Positions 1-11,864 of a stretch of 64,000 bases of DNA are shown piece by piece. Source of the DNA: Labia minor (taxonomy: Eukaryota > Arthropoda > Insecta > Dermaptera > Spongiphoridae); assembly GCA_963082975.1 (NCBI GenBank), contig OY720344.1, positions 1,860,001 to 1,924,000 on the forward strand, in the 5' to 3' direction. A program made the position numbers and the translations under genes. Under the pieces are notes generated by a model. It ran no database searches. It saw nothing but the letters and a program-made list of their open reading frames with translations, and had not been told where the DNA came from. Positions within the stretch are counted from its first letter, which is position 1, and every line of letters starts with the position of its first letter.

Positions 1-2080
1 TCATTTTGTATAAACAAAAAGAATCTTTTTGCAACATGTCTCCCTGTTATGAAAATACATTTTGTAATGCGAAGGAGGACGTTTTTGGGTATGGTTGTTC
101 CTTTCCTTATAAGGGGAAGGAGGAAGGGGAAACTAGAAAGAAAGTCTGATGAGCTCGAGCTAATTTTTATAGATTAGCAAAAGGAAGGAATTAGGGAAAG
201 AATAAATGAAAAGAAGAGGAAAGAGAATTAATAAACGATGTCTTCTTACAATCGAAATTATATTTACAAATGAAAAAATATGTATACACTAGGAATATAA
301 TTATATTAATTATATCTATACAATTATATATGGGAAGGGAATTTATTTTAAGATGCTTTCAGGAACTTCAGGAAGGGAAATATAATGGAAAACTAGCCTA
401 ATTTCGTTTAACTAAAAAATATTTCTTAAAATAGAAAATAATTAAAATTGCTAATTTATAAGGTTTTTATCAACTTCGCTTCATGTCTGTCTGTCTGTCT
501 GTTCACTTTTATAACAAATCGAAATCAATTTTTCATCAACTTTAAACTGAAGAGTTTTTAGATAAGACCATCCATAACGCCATTTGAGTATTAATATCCC
601 AACTAATTTAAAAAATGCGGGCTTGTGTGTGTGTGTGGCATGTTTTTTTTTATTTTTTTTATTTAGAAGGAATAAATTATCTTAATCTAATGTAATTTAC
701 ATATCTAAAAGAAACGATTAATGTCCTATGTAAAATATAATATTTATTTAAAAATTAATTAAAATTATAAAATGCTATTTACAAATTTTGTGATGATTTC
801 ACTGGTAAACATATCTTTTTTACATATTGCTTTGTCAGATATTGTATTTAATTTTTCACTTACGTGAAAATTCGACAATTTTTAAATTGCAATTATTGAA
901 TTTACACATCTAGAATCTATGTAATATATAACAGGGGTGGCCACACTTGGTGATACTTATAGCCAAATCGGAAAATAATTTTACTTTTTTGATGGTAGGG
1001 GGAGTGGGAGGAGGGGGTTCGTAGTCACAGAAGCAAAAATTACGAATACGTGCGGGATTAAAATACCTAATTATACTTCTGCTCCTGCAGTGCGATCTGA
1101 CGGGCGCCTGTAGAACTATCGGTTGGGTACCTGCAGCGCCCTCAGGGAACTAATTTCTAACTAAAACTCGGTTTCAACTATCCCATTTAAGTGTTCCCCT
1201 CCTTAGCTAGGCTCGGCTAGGCTCTTGTCCAATAAGTTTTACAATTGATTTTCTTCGAAAATTTTTGGCCCTACAGGCCGTTTTTGGAAAATTGATGGCG
1301 AATAACCTAATTTGTTTAATTTTTAAATTTTAAATGTACTATTTTAAAAATGACTAGGGTGTACAAAGAGAATCAATCAATTATTGGTTTCATTTTTTAT
1401 TGCTTTTATTTATTATTCTGCTTTACAGTTTCAATAATCAAGCGGTAGGTAGCAGCACTATAAAGCCGAGTAGCAGCTATCAAATCAGTTGGGTGTATTA
1501 AGCATTGCCCGAGAGAGGGCAGCACGCACTTTGCAGCTTTAGATTGTACTGCTACCTAGCGCTTGCTAATTCAAACTATACTTTGTGACCTGCATAGAGC
1601 AAAGTCTTGCATATAATGTTTCATTCTTTGAATATATATATATAAACTTTTTTATATTAAAATATTAATTTAAATATATATATATATATATATATATATT
1701 CAAAGAATTAACTTGAATGAAATCAAAATAGAAAAAAAATAAAAATGATTTAAATTTTATTTTTTTTATAATATTTATTATTTTATTATAAAGTGTGATA
1801 TTCATATTATATAAGTAGAGTAGAATCTGATAGTAAAATAAACACACAAATTCTTATTTATTTATTGTTTAAATAAAAAAAAAAAAAAAATAAAAGAATA
1901 GAATATACATATAAACAGATATGTTGAAATGTAATTACTTTTTTAATAACACTAGTAACTAGTAACAATATAATTAAAAATAATACTAAATATTTTTTTT
2001 ACATTAATTGGAATTTCCATCATAATCAAGATTCAATATTCTATATTTATTACTGAATAATATTAATAATAATAATAAAA
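1..2080. other. AT-rich intergenic stretch with minor repeats
   Basis: No coding region is supported here. Visible items are a TGTC tetranucleotide run near 484-502, a TG run near 625, an hAT-type terminus CAGGGGTGGCCACACTTGG at 932-950 with no matching partner end found, an imperfect 18-bp inverted repeat at 1441-1458 and 1546-1563 (16 of 18 positions pair), and a TA microsatellite at about 1673-1700. The rest reads as low-complexity AT sequence. Confidence 0.6.
2046..2051 (-). promoter_or_regulatory. candidate poly(A) signal of the CRAL-TRIO gene
   Basis: AATAAA on the minus strand lies about 30 bases past the stop codon (2081-2083) of the gene that ends here. Such hexamers are common in AT-rich sequence, so the support is mainly position. 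Confidence 0.35.
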
Positions 2081-3805
2081 TTAATCAATTTCCAATTGTT
2101 TGAATGACCTATTATTTGCCTCCTTGCAAAGGGTTTTATCAAGGACAGTTAATCGTAATTTTTCACCCTCTCGGAGCCATGAAGAGTAAGTCACCTCGCA
2201 TAAATGACGAATATGAGCTGAAAACAAAAACAAATCCATTCCATCATATATTAAATTGAAAATTCTTTTAATTGAAATTTTGTTAAGATATTATGTTTAT
2301 TTTAATAACAAATAATAAAAAAAAACCTCTCGCTCTTTTTTCTAATTTTCTAAATTTCCCCATAAAAGTTGAATGCCTGATGCAATGAATTCTTGATCTT
2401 ATTTCTGTTATCCTATGACTTTTTAGTAAATCGTAAAATATTCACACCCGCACATTCCTTATCATCAGCTGCTTCTTCCATGGTACTTTGTACAACAAAT
2501 TTTAATGTTTTTCTTAATAATGAATATAATTTTAAAATAAGACGCTACTTTGCCTGTCTACAGTTTTAATGTTAGCCATGTTATATCTAAAGAAGAAGAA
2601 GAAGAAGAAGAAGAAGAAAAAATTGACCATTATTTTTAATTACTGGTTCGCCTAATCCACCGTAATCTTCAGGAATGACTTCTTTAGGAAGAAATTCATT
2701 TAAAGCATCTGATGATTTATGAAAATGTACCTAAAATATACGTTGAAAAATAATATTAATAAAATTGAATATTAAACATAAAAAAAAAAAAACAAAAAAA
2801 ACAAAACAATTTGTTTGTTTTTTTTTCAATATAAAAAATAATTAAATTAAAATGAATAAATTAGTAATGATAAAAATTAATATTTCAATTTTTTTTATTT
2901 CAAATTATTATTCTGTATTTATTTTTTTAATATATATATAAAATATTTGGATGGAGATTAAATACAAAACTAACATAAAAAGTATATGTATGACGGAAAA
3001 AAGAGAACCGTCACAATTAGTTTAGCTAGAAGCGCTGCGTCTTCCTCAACAGCATTAATTAAGAGAAAAATTCTCTTTTTTCCGTCACTATGTGTATATT
3101 GGTGCATAGATACAACAACATCTACATATTTACAATACAATACAAATGTACAACAGATTTATTTTAGAAAAACTTATTGAAACTTTCAAGTATAATATAC
3201 TTTAATCAATTATAATTATGTATTTCTTTTAAGATGGATTTTTTTTCATTTGTCTTGTATTAAATTGACAAATTGATATTCTGATATGATTTTTACAAAT
3301 AAAGTTTAAAATTGAAATTACAAATTCAGAAATAATTGTAAACATTATATCATCGTACAAAATGCAACTTTTACACCCCCCAACCCCCCCCCCCCCTAGA
3401 AGAAAAAAAATAATGAATTTACGTATTACTATGTTCTTGGGTTTAAATTTCATTTAATAATAGATAAATAAATAAATACAATTTTACCAAATTGAGTATT
3501 CCATGACGCAAAAATGGTTTCGCAATTTTAAGAAATTTATCCATAAAACTGACAGTGTTGATAACATGCATCGCTTTTAATCTTAAAGGATGACAATACT
3601 AGAAAAGACAAAAGAAAAAACAAATATTTCAAGAAATATACTCTATAAAAGTAATATATAATATAGTACTTAAAACAATATATTAATATTTACCTGGATA
3701 TACTTCATTAAAACACGTAATGCACTTAAATTGATCCGAGTTAAATGACTCAAAGTAACACCTTTTAAATCGAAAATAGCAATTGTCCTAAAAAATAATA
3801 ATAAT

Positions 3806-3838
<33 letters not shown>

Positions 3839-4403
3839 CATAAATTTAAATTGTTTACCCTTTAACGAGGCCTGCTTCACTGAGTAAAATGTCATTAACC
3901 GTTAGAAATGTTTTCACTCCAGCATGAAAATCAATCTTTTCAGGATCATAATCTTTCAATCGATACACAATTACTTTATAACCTTCTGGGGTTAAATTTG
4001 GAAGCATTGCAAATTCCCTATTAATTGTAAAATATATATATATATATTATATAATAATAAGAAGAAGAAGAAGAAGAAGAAGAAGATGAAGAAGAAGAAA
4101 TACATTTACCCGACATTAAATATACTTTGAATATCTGAACCAAATGGATTTCGATTTGCAAAAATATCAGGATTCTTTGCTCTTATTTTCAAATAACGTC
4201 GTAATGTCTTTTCGGCCAATGGCTGTTTTTCATAACAACAATATAAGAATAACCGTAATGTATTATCTACAAAAAATTAAAATTAAAATTAAAAAAAAAA
4301 TGAATAACTAATGTTTATATGAATTTATATTAATTTAATCTTATTGAAATCTTTAAAAACAATTTATGTTATGTCTTGAATGATAATTTTTAATGTAATT
4401 ATG

Positions 4404-4435
<32 letters not shown>

Positions 4436-5273
4436 TTGTGTATTGATCTATATCAGAGGTTCTTAAACTGTGGTCCGCGGACCCCTGGGGGTCCGCGAAG
4501 CCTTTACTGGGGGTCCGCAAAGCCATCGTACAGGTGCACGAGAAAATGATGAGTCGGTTAAAACTTTATTTAATATAAAAGAAGCGATGGCATGGCTTTG
4601 TGAGGAAACACAGATCAAATACCCAAATTCAACGAAATGTGCAAGAAAACTATTGCTACCGTTTCCATCTTCATTTTTAGCTGAATTTTCTTTCTTCAAT
4701 ATTATAATTTCTAATAAAATGTTTTCTACAATATGCAAAAAAATCGTTATTCACCAATCACTGTTAGAAATATTCATCATATATCCTTGTTCTTATGAGA
4801 TCGTAAGCCAGAAATTAACTAATAAAATGACGTAAAGTACCTAAAGTTGGAATGGGGTCCGTCAAAAAAAATTTTTTCAAGTGGGGGTCCGCAGAGTACA
4901 TAAGATTAAGAACCTCTGATCTATATATACACGAGGGGGTGGGGTGAAAAATTTCCGGCCTGAACAAGAAAAACGATGTTTTTCAATATTTTTTTGTTTT
5001 ATTTTTCAACATAATCTCCACCAACACGGATACATTTCTCATAACGGTGTTCTAATTAATTAATTAAATTTGATTTAATTTAATTCAAGTCTCATCAACA
5101 GTTATGAATTGACGCAAAAATTCGTTTGGATTACGCCTATACAGCGCCAAATTGTCGGTAGAAATGTTTATTCGAAGCAGTTTTTGTTGTAACGTTAGCA
5201 AACGCGGCACCCACGTTGCACACGTTCAGCTGACATCGTACAGTTCTCAGCTATCTTGAATGTTGAAAAATAA

Positions 5274-5314
<41 letters not shown>

Positions 5315-5864
5315 AAAAACATCGTTTTTCTAGGTCAGGCTGGAAACTTTTCACTCCACCCTCGTAAGTACATTCATCCTACAAAATCGTATCAGTATAA
5401 ATATAAACATTAAAATGAAATAAAAAGTGATATATAAGTATTAACAAAAAAATTATATACTTAAATAATTTTTTCTCAATCTATAAGATTAATAGAAAAT
5501 TGAACGGGAAAACAGAGAAATATAATTTATGACTTTTTTTTCTTCAAATATTAGTTAAGTACAAATTTTTTTCTGGATAATTTTTAAAATTTGAAAAACA
5601 TATTTGAATTCTTGAGAATTCTTGAATAAATTTCAAAATTTGAAACATTATATATATGGATAATATAAAATAAATAAATAAAATGTTATAAAATAACTGA
5701 CCACTGAGTAGAGGAAAATCTTTTTGTTGAATGACCCACGCCCGAAAGGCGGCCACTTTTTCGGGTTCAATCATTTTTTGATCTTCTTGCGAAAGTCCAT
5801 TCATAAATGGATGAGTGTCTTCATTTGGAAGTGCATTTAAAATATCACTCAAATCAGGTGGCAT
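2081..5864 (-). CDS. CRAL-TRIO domain lipid-transfer protein, alpha-tocopherol-transfer-protein-like, seven coding exons
   Basis: Minus-strand coding exons, 5' to 3': 5702-5864, 4110-4266, 3859-4017, 3694-3787, 3488-3598, 2628-2730, 2081-2217. They sum to 924 nt, stay in phase at every junction, and give 307 residues plus TAA. Residues about 25-105 form the helical CRAL-TRIO N region (LRLFLYCCYEKQPLAEKTLR). Residues about 110-255 form the lipid-binding fold, including IAIFDLKGVTLSHLTRIN, LRLKAMHVINTVSFMDKFLK and LPKEVIPEDYGG, and the C-terminus is FKQLEID. Length matches the usual 300 or so residues. Family members are soluble proteins that carry small hydrophobic ligands such as tocopherols, retinoids or phosphoinositides; the ligand here is unknown. 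An acceptor (ATTATAG) lies five bases upstream of the ATG, so an upstream non-coding exon is likely. The donors of exons 1 and 6 are G|GTCA rather than GTAA/GTRA; phase and homology support them, but they are the least certain joins. Confidence 0.85.
2590..2619 (+). repeat. (AAG)n microsatellite at the start of the last intron
   Basis: A run of AAG units (CTT on the gene strand) begins about ten bases inside intron 6 of the CRAL-TRIO gene, beside its unusual GTCA donor. It may affect recognition of that splice site. Confidence 0.8.
2991..3087. repeat. 97-bp foldback repeat in intron 5 of the CRAL-TRIO gene
   Basis: TGACGGAAAAAAGAGAA at 2991-3007 is the exact reverse complement of 3071-3087, giving 17-bp perfect arms around a 63-base centre. 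This looks like a miniature inverted-repeat element or foldback. I see no clear target duplication, so the superfamily is open. Confidence 0.6.
4060..4099 (+). repeat. (GAA)n microsatellite in intron 2
   Basis: GAA/AGA units lie between exons 2 and 3 of the CRAL-TRIO gene, just downstream of exon 2 on the gene strand. A second such run occurs at 2590. Confidence 0.75.
4415..4440 (+). repeat. (TG)n microsatellite
   Basis: A TG run preceded by TA units lies in intron 1 of the CRAL-TRIO gene, a few bases before the hAT derivative that starts at 4454. Confidence 0.8.
4454..4918 (+). mobile_element. non-autonomous hAT element in intron 1, with an 8-bp target duplication
   Basis: The ends are CAGAGGTTCTTAAACT and its near complement AGATTAAGAACCTCTG. 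Both sides carry the same 8-bp duplication ATCTATAT (4446-4453 and 4919-4926), the hAT hallmark. The 465-bp element is an internal-deletion derivative. Around 4610-4720 the plus strand encodes a relic of the transposase C-terminal dimerisation region, recognisable as KYPNSTKCARKLLLPFPSSF (family pattern: A..LLPFPSSYL.E..FS). GGGGTCCGC repeats lie inside both ends. An intact target duplication suggests a fairly recent insertion. Confidence 0.9.
4930..5366 (-). mobile_element. internally deleted mariner element, copy 1
   Basis: The left end (ACGAGGGGGTGGGGTGAAAA) and the right end (TTTTCACTCCACCCTCGT) are inverted repeats of the type seen in the better copy at 21832, with TA at the right border. 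The minus strand still encodes pieces of a mariner transposase: the stretch around LCARWVPRLLT, the stretch around NPNEFLRQFITVDE, and the C-terminal region that reads CI.VDGDYVEK in the other copy. The catalytic core is missing. A poly-A run of about 35 bases (5277-5311) sits near the right end. It starts only a few bases after the hAT derivative's target duplication. Confidence 0.8.
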
Positions 5865-6519
5865 TTTTCTATAATTAAATTAAATTTAAAAAAAAATAAA
5901 CAATTTAATCAATGCATTACATTTAAAAGCATATAACGCGATACTTATTATTTAAATTTAATTTTAGTTACCTATATGTATTTTAAATCTCAAAAAACAA
6001 ACTTGTATAAGTATATATTTCTAATAGAAAAAAAAGTACCTATATAAATTGTATATGTAATCATTTATTTCATAAATATTTTTCTTTAATAGAGTTTATA
6101 TAAACTTTACATTTGCCTGTTTTTTGTTTTTGTTTTTTTGTTTTTTGTTCTATTAATGAATGTGAATATTGAATATTTATTTAATTTATTAATTTCATAG
6201 AGTTTTTCTTTTTTCTATTCGCACAGATATAAATAAGGTAACTATAATATATATATATTTCATAATGAATAAATTAATCATTTAATTATTTATAAATATT
6301 GAAATAAATGTACTTGTATCCACAAAAATAGAATATCAAAACCTTGATATAATATAAACATGTCAAGTTCATTCGTTATCATTAAATGATTTTTTATAGA
6401 GAAGACAAGAGAATTATTTTAGTTAATTTTTTTAATTTTATTATTTATAAAATATATTAATATATTATAATGTCTCTATAATTTTAAAGAAAACATTAAA
6501 TATATATATATACATTTCA
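5865..6519. other. AT-rich region upstream of the CRAL-TRIO gene
   Basis: This should contain the promoter and any 5' untranslated exon of the minus-strand gene at 2081-5864. The only supportable signal is the acceptor-like ATTATAG directly before its ATG. Low-complexity T runs and TA repeats fill the rest. Confidence 0.4.
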
Positions 6520-6872
6520 GAAAACACGGAACGTGTACGAGAGATGTGTGCTAACAAAAGATCGACGATTGACTCTGCGACTAATATCTGAATTATTATT
6601 GTGTATTAGCAAAAACACAGTAATCTTAAGTAGTGTTTTCTGTTTTCTGTTTTCTGGTGTCCTGAACGTTGTGACGACTACTCTGAGAACGATTCCACAT
6701 CAACACTTCTCCAACAGTTTTCAAGCGTTAAACGAACGTTATCAGAAGTGGGTGGTGGTTAATGGAGAGTGTTTTGAAGGTTCACATAAAGCTATTTTTA
6801 CAATTAACATTCTCTTTGTTTTGTATGTTTTTATCATACCATTCACACCCAACTTTTTAGACACACCTCGTA
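6520..6872 (+). pseudogene. mariner transposase remnant with one surviving end
   Basis: A 121-codon reading frame (6533-6898) joins a piece of the helix-turn-helix region (DRRLTLRLISELLLCISKNT) to a piece of the transposase C-terminus (ALNERYQKWVVVNGECFEG). The catalytic part between them is gone. The right end reads AACTTTTTAGACACACCTCG followed by TA, a mariner-type terminus. No matching left terminus is visible, so the copy is truncated at its left side. It differs from the copies at 4930 and 21832, so it is a separate mariner lineage. Confidence 0.75.
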
Positions 6873-7173
6873 TATATAAAGTAGTTATACGTACCTAAAT
6901 TAATTTTCATTATCATCATTTTACTTTAAAAAATATTGTCAATAAATTGTTAATTTATTTTTTGTATGCTTGTTGTTGTTGTTGTTGTTGTTGCAAGTAA
7001 AGTAATTAGAATAAATGAAGAACAAAGAAGAGAAAAAAAAACTTCTACTAATACTTGTGCGTATTGATGTATTTTTTATTTAACTATTATATTAATCTCT
7101 TAAACACTTGATTGAATATTATAATAAAATATATATATACAATATTATTTAAAAATATGAATTACAAATTAAT

Positions 7174-7206
<33 letters not shown>

Positions 7207-7767
7207 TTGATCTTTATCTCTGACACTCTTTTTTCTTTATTATTATATAATACAAATTCATTCATTTGTTTTCAAATATTAATTGTCTTGGGTGAAGTGA
7301 TTTCAATATGGATTTTATTAAAAAACTCGATTGATTAAAAGGTTATCAATTTCAATAAGTATAACATTTTCTTCTTTTATCAAAATTTTAATTAGTGTAA
7401 TTATTATGCCTAATAATTCAACAACAACACAAACACATCATGTAGGGTGTCTGTATTATTTATTATTTATTTACTCATTTATTTATATTTATATTTTTTT
7501 AAATTTATTAAAATCCAGAGTCTGCACCAGCCAAGCATTAGTTTAGAGTGTGAGAAAATTTTTAAAAATTTTGTTTATATTTATAATGAATGATGATGAT
7601 GATGTTGTTGATATGAATTTTGAAAAGAGAAAAAAAAAATAAATAAATAAAAAAAAAATGAACTTGACATTAAAATAATAAAATTGAAATTTTGAATAAA
7701 ATAATTCCAAAGTCCAAAAATGAATATTACAATAACAATACTGCCCTAAATTCTAAAAAATAAACTG
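6873..7767. other. AT-rich spacer with trinucleotide repeats
   Basis: No gene is supported. It contains (TTG)n near 6968-6993, (GAT)n near 7172-7206 and a shorter (GAT)n near 7590-7606. Short reading frames here look like chance openings. Confidence 0.5.
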
Positions 7768-8298
7768 CTTGAAAAGGAATGTCCTCGATAGCTGCATACT
7801 GCCTGTTCTGATGGCACAGAAACATTCACCCTAACAAAAAAAAAAAAAAAAAAATCTATAAAGAAGATCTGCGTAGGGCAAAGAGCAATGGAGAGGTGAA
7901 TGTTAGGGCTAAGATTAAAAGACAGAATTCCAAACAAAATCTTAAGAAAAAGGTCGGGAATTACACATGTAGTAGAAAGAATAACGATGGACGAAGATAA
8001 TTCTAGCGTGTCTATCGAAGTGGCGCTCAACTGGAGAATAGTGGAAACGTCTAAAGCCTAGTTTACACGGGCTTAGTACTTGTCATTAGTTCAATAAAAA
8101 AATTTATCTTTTTTTTTTTTTTTTTTTTTTTTAGACACATATTGAACGAAAAATCAAAATAAGAGCCAACGGGCCCGCGCTTAAAAGTATTTGCCCACCT
8201 CTGAACTAATGACAAGTACTAAGCCCGTGTAAATTGGGCTTAAGGGAGACCTATGTCCAACAACGGACGATAGAGGCTGTTTGATGATGATGATGAAT
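7768..8298 (+). mobile_element. 3' end of an RTE-type LINE, interrupted by a MITE
   Basis: Broken frames on the plus strand match the end of an RTE-like reverse transcriptase: LKRNVLDSCILPV near 7770-7812, then LRRAQRAMER and LGLRLKDRIPNKILRK near 7868-7950. It ends in the typical RTE 3' tail wording GGAGACCTATGTCCAAC...CGGACGATAGAGGCTG followed by TGATGATGATGA at 8282-8294. The frame is shifted at an A-run near 7838-7855. A 186-bp MITE (8055-8240) splits the 3' region. Severely 5'-truncated, as most LINE copies are. Confidence 0.8.
8055..8240. mobile_element. Harbinger-like MITE with TAA target duplication
   Basis: The inverted ends AGCCTAGTTTACACGGGC and AGCCCAATTTACACGGGC (the right end read on the minus strand) continue to match for about 38 bp, through TTAGTACTTGTCATTAGTTC. 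TAA flanks both sides (8052-8054, 8241-8243), as for PIF/Harbinger elements. It has no coding capacity and carries a T-run at about 8109-8132. Its insertion into the RTE tail gives the relative order of events. Confidence 0.8.
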
Positions 8299-8596
8299 AC
8301 TGCCCTTACTTTTAGATATGAAAACACATTTCTGCTTTAATTTATAAAAAAAATGTCGCTTTTAAGATTTTTTTTCTTTTTCAATTATATATTATATTAT
8401 ATTATATTATAATAATATATGTTAATTGTTTTATATAATAAGGTTTCAAATTAATTAATTAACATTTAATTATAAAATAATGATTAAATAAATAAATAAA
8501 GGAACCATTAAAAATAAAATAATAAATAATATATTATTTATAATAAATAGAATATGATAAAAAACATAATAAATTGGTTCTTAATGTTTTTTTTTT

Positions 8597-9232
8597 ACCG
8601 ACCGACGATGGTAAGGGAGTTATTGTTTTCACACCAAATTTCACATGTGGATATTTTTACATATCTCCACGAATCATGCATTTTCTTAACAGAAAAAAGT
8701 ATTTTTAGCATCATGTCTGTCCGTCTGTTCGTCCGTCCGTATAGATGTGTACAGCCTGAACGGCTGAACGGATTTTGATGAAATTTGGTATATTTACTTA
8801 ATACATCAGTGGGATGAATGGATCAACTTTTGGTGCAATTCCGGAAACCGGAAGTGGTACTATTAGCGATCGACGATAGGAAGGGAAGGGTTATTTTCAC
8901 ACCAAATTTCACATGAGGAGATTTTTTTATATATCACCACGAATCATGCACTTTGTATTGGTTTTATCCTCGGGAAAAATCATCTTTATTAGTTTTTTTC
9001 TTAATTTAAAATTATATGACGTCATCGAGCCATTCATGACGTCACAGCCTGGTCTTACATATATATTATAAATAAAATAAAATTAAAAATATTTATTTTC
9101 TTTTCATATCTGTTTTTTTATTACATTAATAGATCGTATATTAAAATTATTTGAAATTGTTTCTGTAGCTGGAAATTAATTTACTTCAAACCGTCGGTCG
9201 GTTCGGACCTTGCCACAGGTCAACTTATTTTT
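8597..9232 (+). repeat. dispersed repeat C, copy 1
   Basis: A 636-bp sequence closely matches 40114-40731 in the same orientation, with a few indels. It opens with ACCGACCGACG and carries the complementary CGTCGGTCGGT near its other end (about 9192-9203). Internal landmarks are GGCTGAACGGATTTTGATGA, a wording common in insect TE tails, and a GACGTCAT pair. It has no coding capacity. The superfamily is not established; a non-autonomous DNA element or Helitron-like origin is possible. A third, inverted fragment lies at 33719-33779. Confidence 0.75.
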
Positions 9233-9465
9233 TATAGCATACAATTTTTTTTTTTGCTAATTTCCCCCCCCCCCCCCAAACAAAACAAAAAATATATCAA
9301 AACTAGAAATGTTAAATCAAAAACGAGAATAATTTTTAAATTAATTTGAAAAGTTACTTTCGATGATAATATCAACTTTTTATTTTTTCTAATCGCCTGT
9401 TGGAGTTGGTTTTCTTGATTAAATCTCTTTTTTTTTCAACGATTGATTAATTGCAGCTCATTATT

Positions 9466-9501
<36 letters not shown>

Positions 9502-10451
9502 TGTTAATTATTACTTTTCTTCCATACTACATATAATATTACATATTTTCATTTTTATTATTTATTATATTATTTATTTATTAATATTATAATAATATTT
9601 ATCGTACATTCACTATAAATACGTAGATATAACATATAACATATAACATATAAGTAGGTACATATATTCAAGGAAAGACTAGTTTTTCTAGTTGCTTTTA
9701 TTTGTTGGATTTTTTTAGTTAATATAAAACTGGTACGCAATTAGACAGCATGCAACTTTCACTTATCTTCTGTGATACACCACCATCAACTAATAATTAT
9801 GTATATAGGTATGTATAATAATATAATATTATAGTAGTAGTAGTAGTAGTAGTCGGTTATTATTTTTTATCCTAATTAAATTTATCTTAAAATTATTTTG
9901 TGTGTGAAATATTGAAAAATTAACAAGAATTATAGCTCCTCCATGGAATTAAATCAAATTATTTTGTGAATAAATTGTGGAGAAAAGCATGCAATTAATT
10001 TCCAAAATTGAATTCTTGTTTCTTGTTTCACATCTCCCATCAATGGATTGAAAGTTCTTGAACTTTCTTGAACCCCATAATTCTATTATATTACTTCAAG
10101 TAAAGTACCCCTATCAGCCTGTTGCTACACCCATCCAACTCCTACTAACTTTTCTTCCATCTTTCTATAAATTATTGTCTGCACACCGCCTTCTTGGTCT
10201 TCCAGTGGGACATTTCCCAATCGATCTCCCCACAAATTTAATTGAAACTAATATTTCATTGTCTATTTCGAAAATTAGATGAATTTCTAAATATTGACAC
10301 ATTCGCAAAAAAACAAACAAAAAAAAACAAAACATCTGGGAATGCTAGGAAGCATTACTTTCAACTATCAACCAACTTTTATTCCTATTTATCACAAAAT
10401 TGCATAAATAATTCCAATTTATTCTTAATTCTTAATATATTTTGAGTTATA
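9233..10451. other. AT-rich spacer, no gene seen
   Basis: It holds a poly-C tract (about 9266-9279), (TTA)n (about 9474-9500), (ATATAAC)n near 9628-9652 and (TAG)n (about 9832-9853). I found no supportable coding or RNA feature. Confidence 0.5.
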
Positions 10452-10625
10452 ATTTATAATATATGGGAAATTTTCAACTTGGACCGCCGATTTGAGCGAT
10501 GTTCCCAACCGAATTTTAAAAAACCAACACCACTCTTTACATTTACACTTTTTTAAGCTCTACTCGAATCCAAAATCAAAATTTTAAAAATCGAAAATTT
10601 TTGGCGACAGACACACAGACATATA
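10452..10625 (-). repeat. dispersed repeat D, copy 1
   Basis: About 170 bp here is the reverse complement of 37798-37974. Shared wording includes GGGAAATTTTCAACTTGGACCG/ CGGTCAAAGTTGAAAATTCC and a CAGACACACAGACA end. The copy at 37.8 kb sits within a Helitron-like composite. Confidence 0.65.
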
Positions 10626-11610
10626 CGATTTTATAAACGAACTGAAATTGTTCATTGAAAATATAAAATAATAAATATAAAAATGATGCCATTGAAAAGA
10701 TCATTCCCTAAAATATTTCAGTCTCACCTCTTCGAAATGTTATTTGTTCAATTCGTGTGTGTTGGGACTATTAGTCAATGTCCGAATGGACATTCAACAG
10801 TGATGATGATTGGTTGATGGTTAAAGGGGCGGTGCTTATGGCTCAAGGCAAACCAATACAGTCACCAATTGAATCCTACCACTTTCATCCAATACCATAA
10901 TATAATATATCGTGTATATATAAATATATATGTTATATATTCAATCAATCACTTAGAAATATTACCATTTCCCCCCCCCCCACCCCCTCCCACCCAATAA
11001 ATTCCTTTTTATGGGAGAAAGTTGCTTTGGATGGGCCAGCTTTTAAAATAAGTTAATAACTTAATTAAATGTTCATAACTGAAATATTTCAGCAAGATGA
11101 TAATATTAATTGAATTTATTCAGGTAATATTATTTATAATTGAATCAATGGACAATATTTTTAGTCCTATTCACAATTTATATTTACTTATTTACTTAAA
11201 CTTAAACTGACTGTTAATGTGGCTCTTACTAAATGATGCCAAATTATGTAGTAAACAAAATACAAAAAAAAAAAAAAATAAAAATAATAATCGACTAAGT
11301 AAATATCATGAAGAATTATTTAATTTAATAACAACATAAAAAATTGAAATAATAAAATGCACAATTAATTAACATTTAAATTAAATAATAAATAAATAAA
11401 AAATAATTTAATGTAACGACAAGATTAGGCATTCGGTTCTCAGTGCCGGGCGCAATTTAAGAGAAATCAGTCGCCTTCATTTCAAAAATATCTCATTAAC
11501 ATTGAATATTTATTACTTTTAATTCTAGTATAGTGATAAAACAATAAATCTTGTATCTATTGTATTAATAACAAATCTGTATACGTACATTATAATTATA
11601 GTATCTGGAG
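10626..11610. other. AT-rich spacer, no gene seen
   Basis: The only structured items are a C-run at about 10970-10982 followed by C-rich sequence. No coding region is supported. Confidence 0.5.
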
Positions 11611-11864
11611 ACACATTATAGTATCGCTCAACCATTTAATAAAAAAAAATTTATACAATTTAATATTATAAACTTTACAAATTTTAAATTATTTATTACA
11701 TTTGTTAAATGGGTTTTTCTAAAAATGACGCAGCAAAAATTTGTTTCCTAAACAGATACAAAATTAATTAAAAAAACTTGATTTTCATTTCAAGATGAAT
11801 TATATATTCAAATTTAATTAATAAAATATTTGATCAACATACAATTTTTGCTAATATAATAAGA
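11611..11864 (-). repeat. degraded Helitron-like family A copy
   Basis: It shares blocks with other family A sequences: TATCGCTCAACCATTTAATA (compare CGCTCGACCCTTTAA at 36760), a shared TTTGTTTCCTAAA block also present at 33060 and 37780, and the end AATTTTTGCTAATATAATAAGA, which matches the AATTTTAGCTAGCATAATAAGA end of the copies at 26642, 36902 and 38782. The hairpin end is missing. Confidence 0.5.

Noticed and set aside
146-180. CTGATGAGCTCGAGC as a hammerhead-ribozyme core
   Set aside because: The box is followed by a self-complementary GAGCTCGAGC but no GAAA box at a suitable distance; no helix I or III was found.
932-1350. A complete hAT element starting CAGGGGTGGCCACACTTGG
   Set aside because: No complementary end or 8-bp duplication was found to the right; only an orphan end is reported.
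2460-2560. Possible extra exon of the CRAL-TRIO gene (minus strand, ...TMEEAADDKECAGVN...)
   Set aside because: Its available acceptors do not match the phase of exon 6, whereas joining exon 6 directly to 2081-2217 keeps phase and gives a family-like C-terminus.
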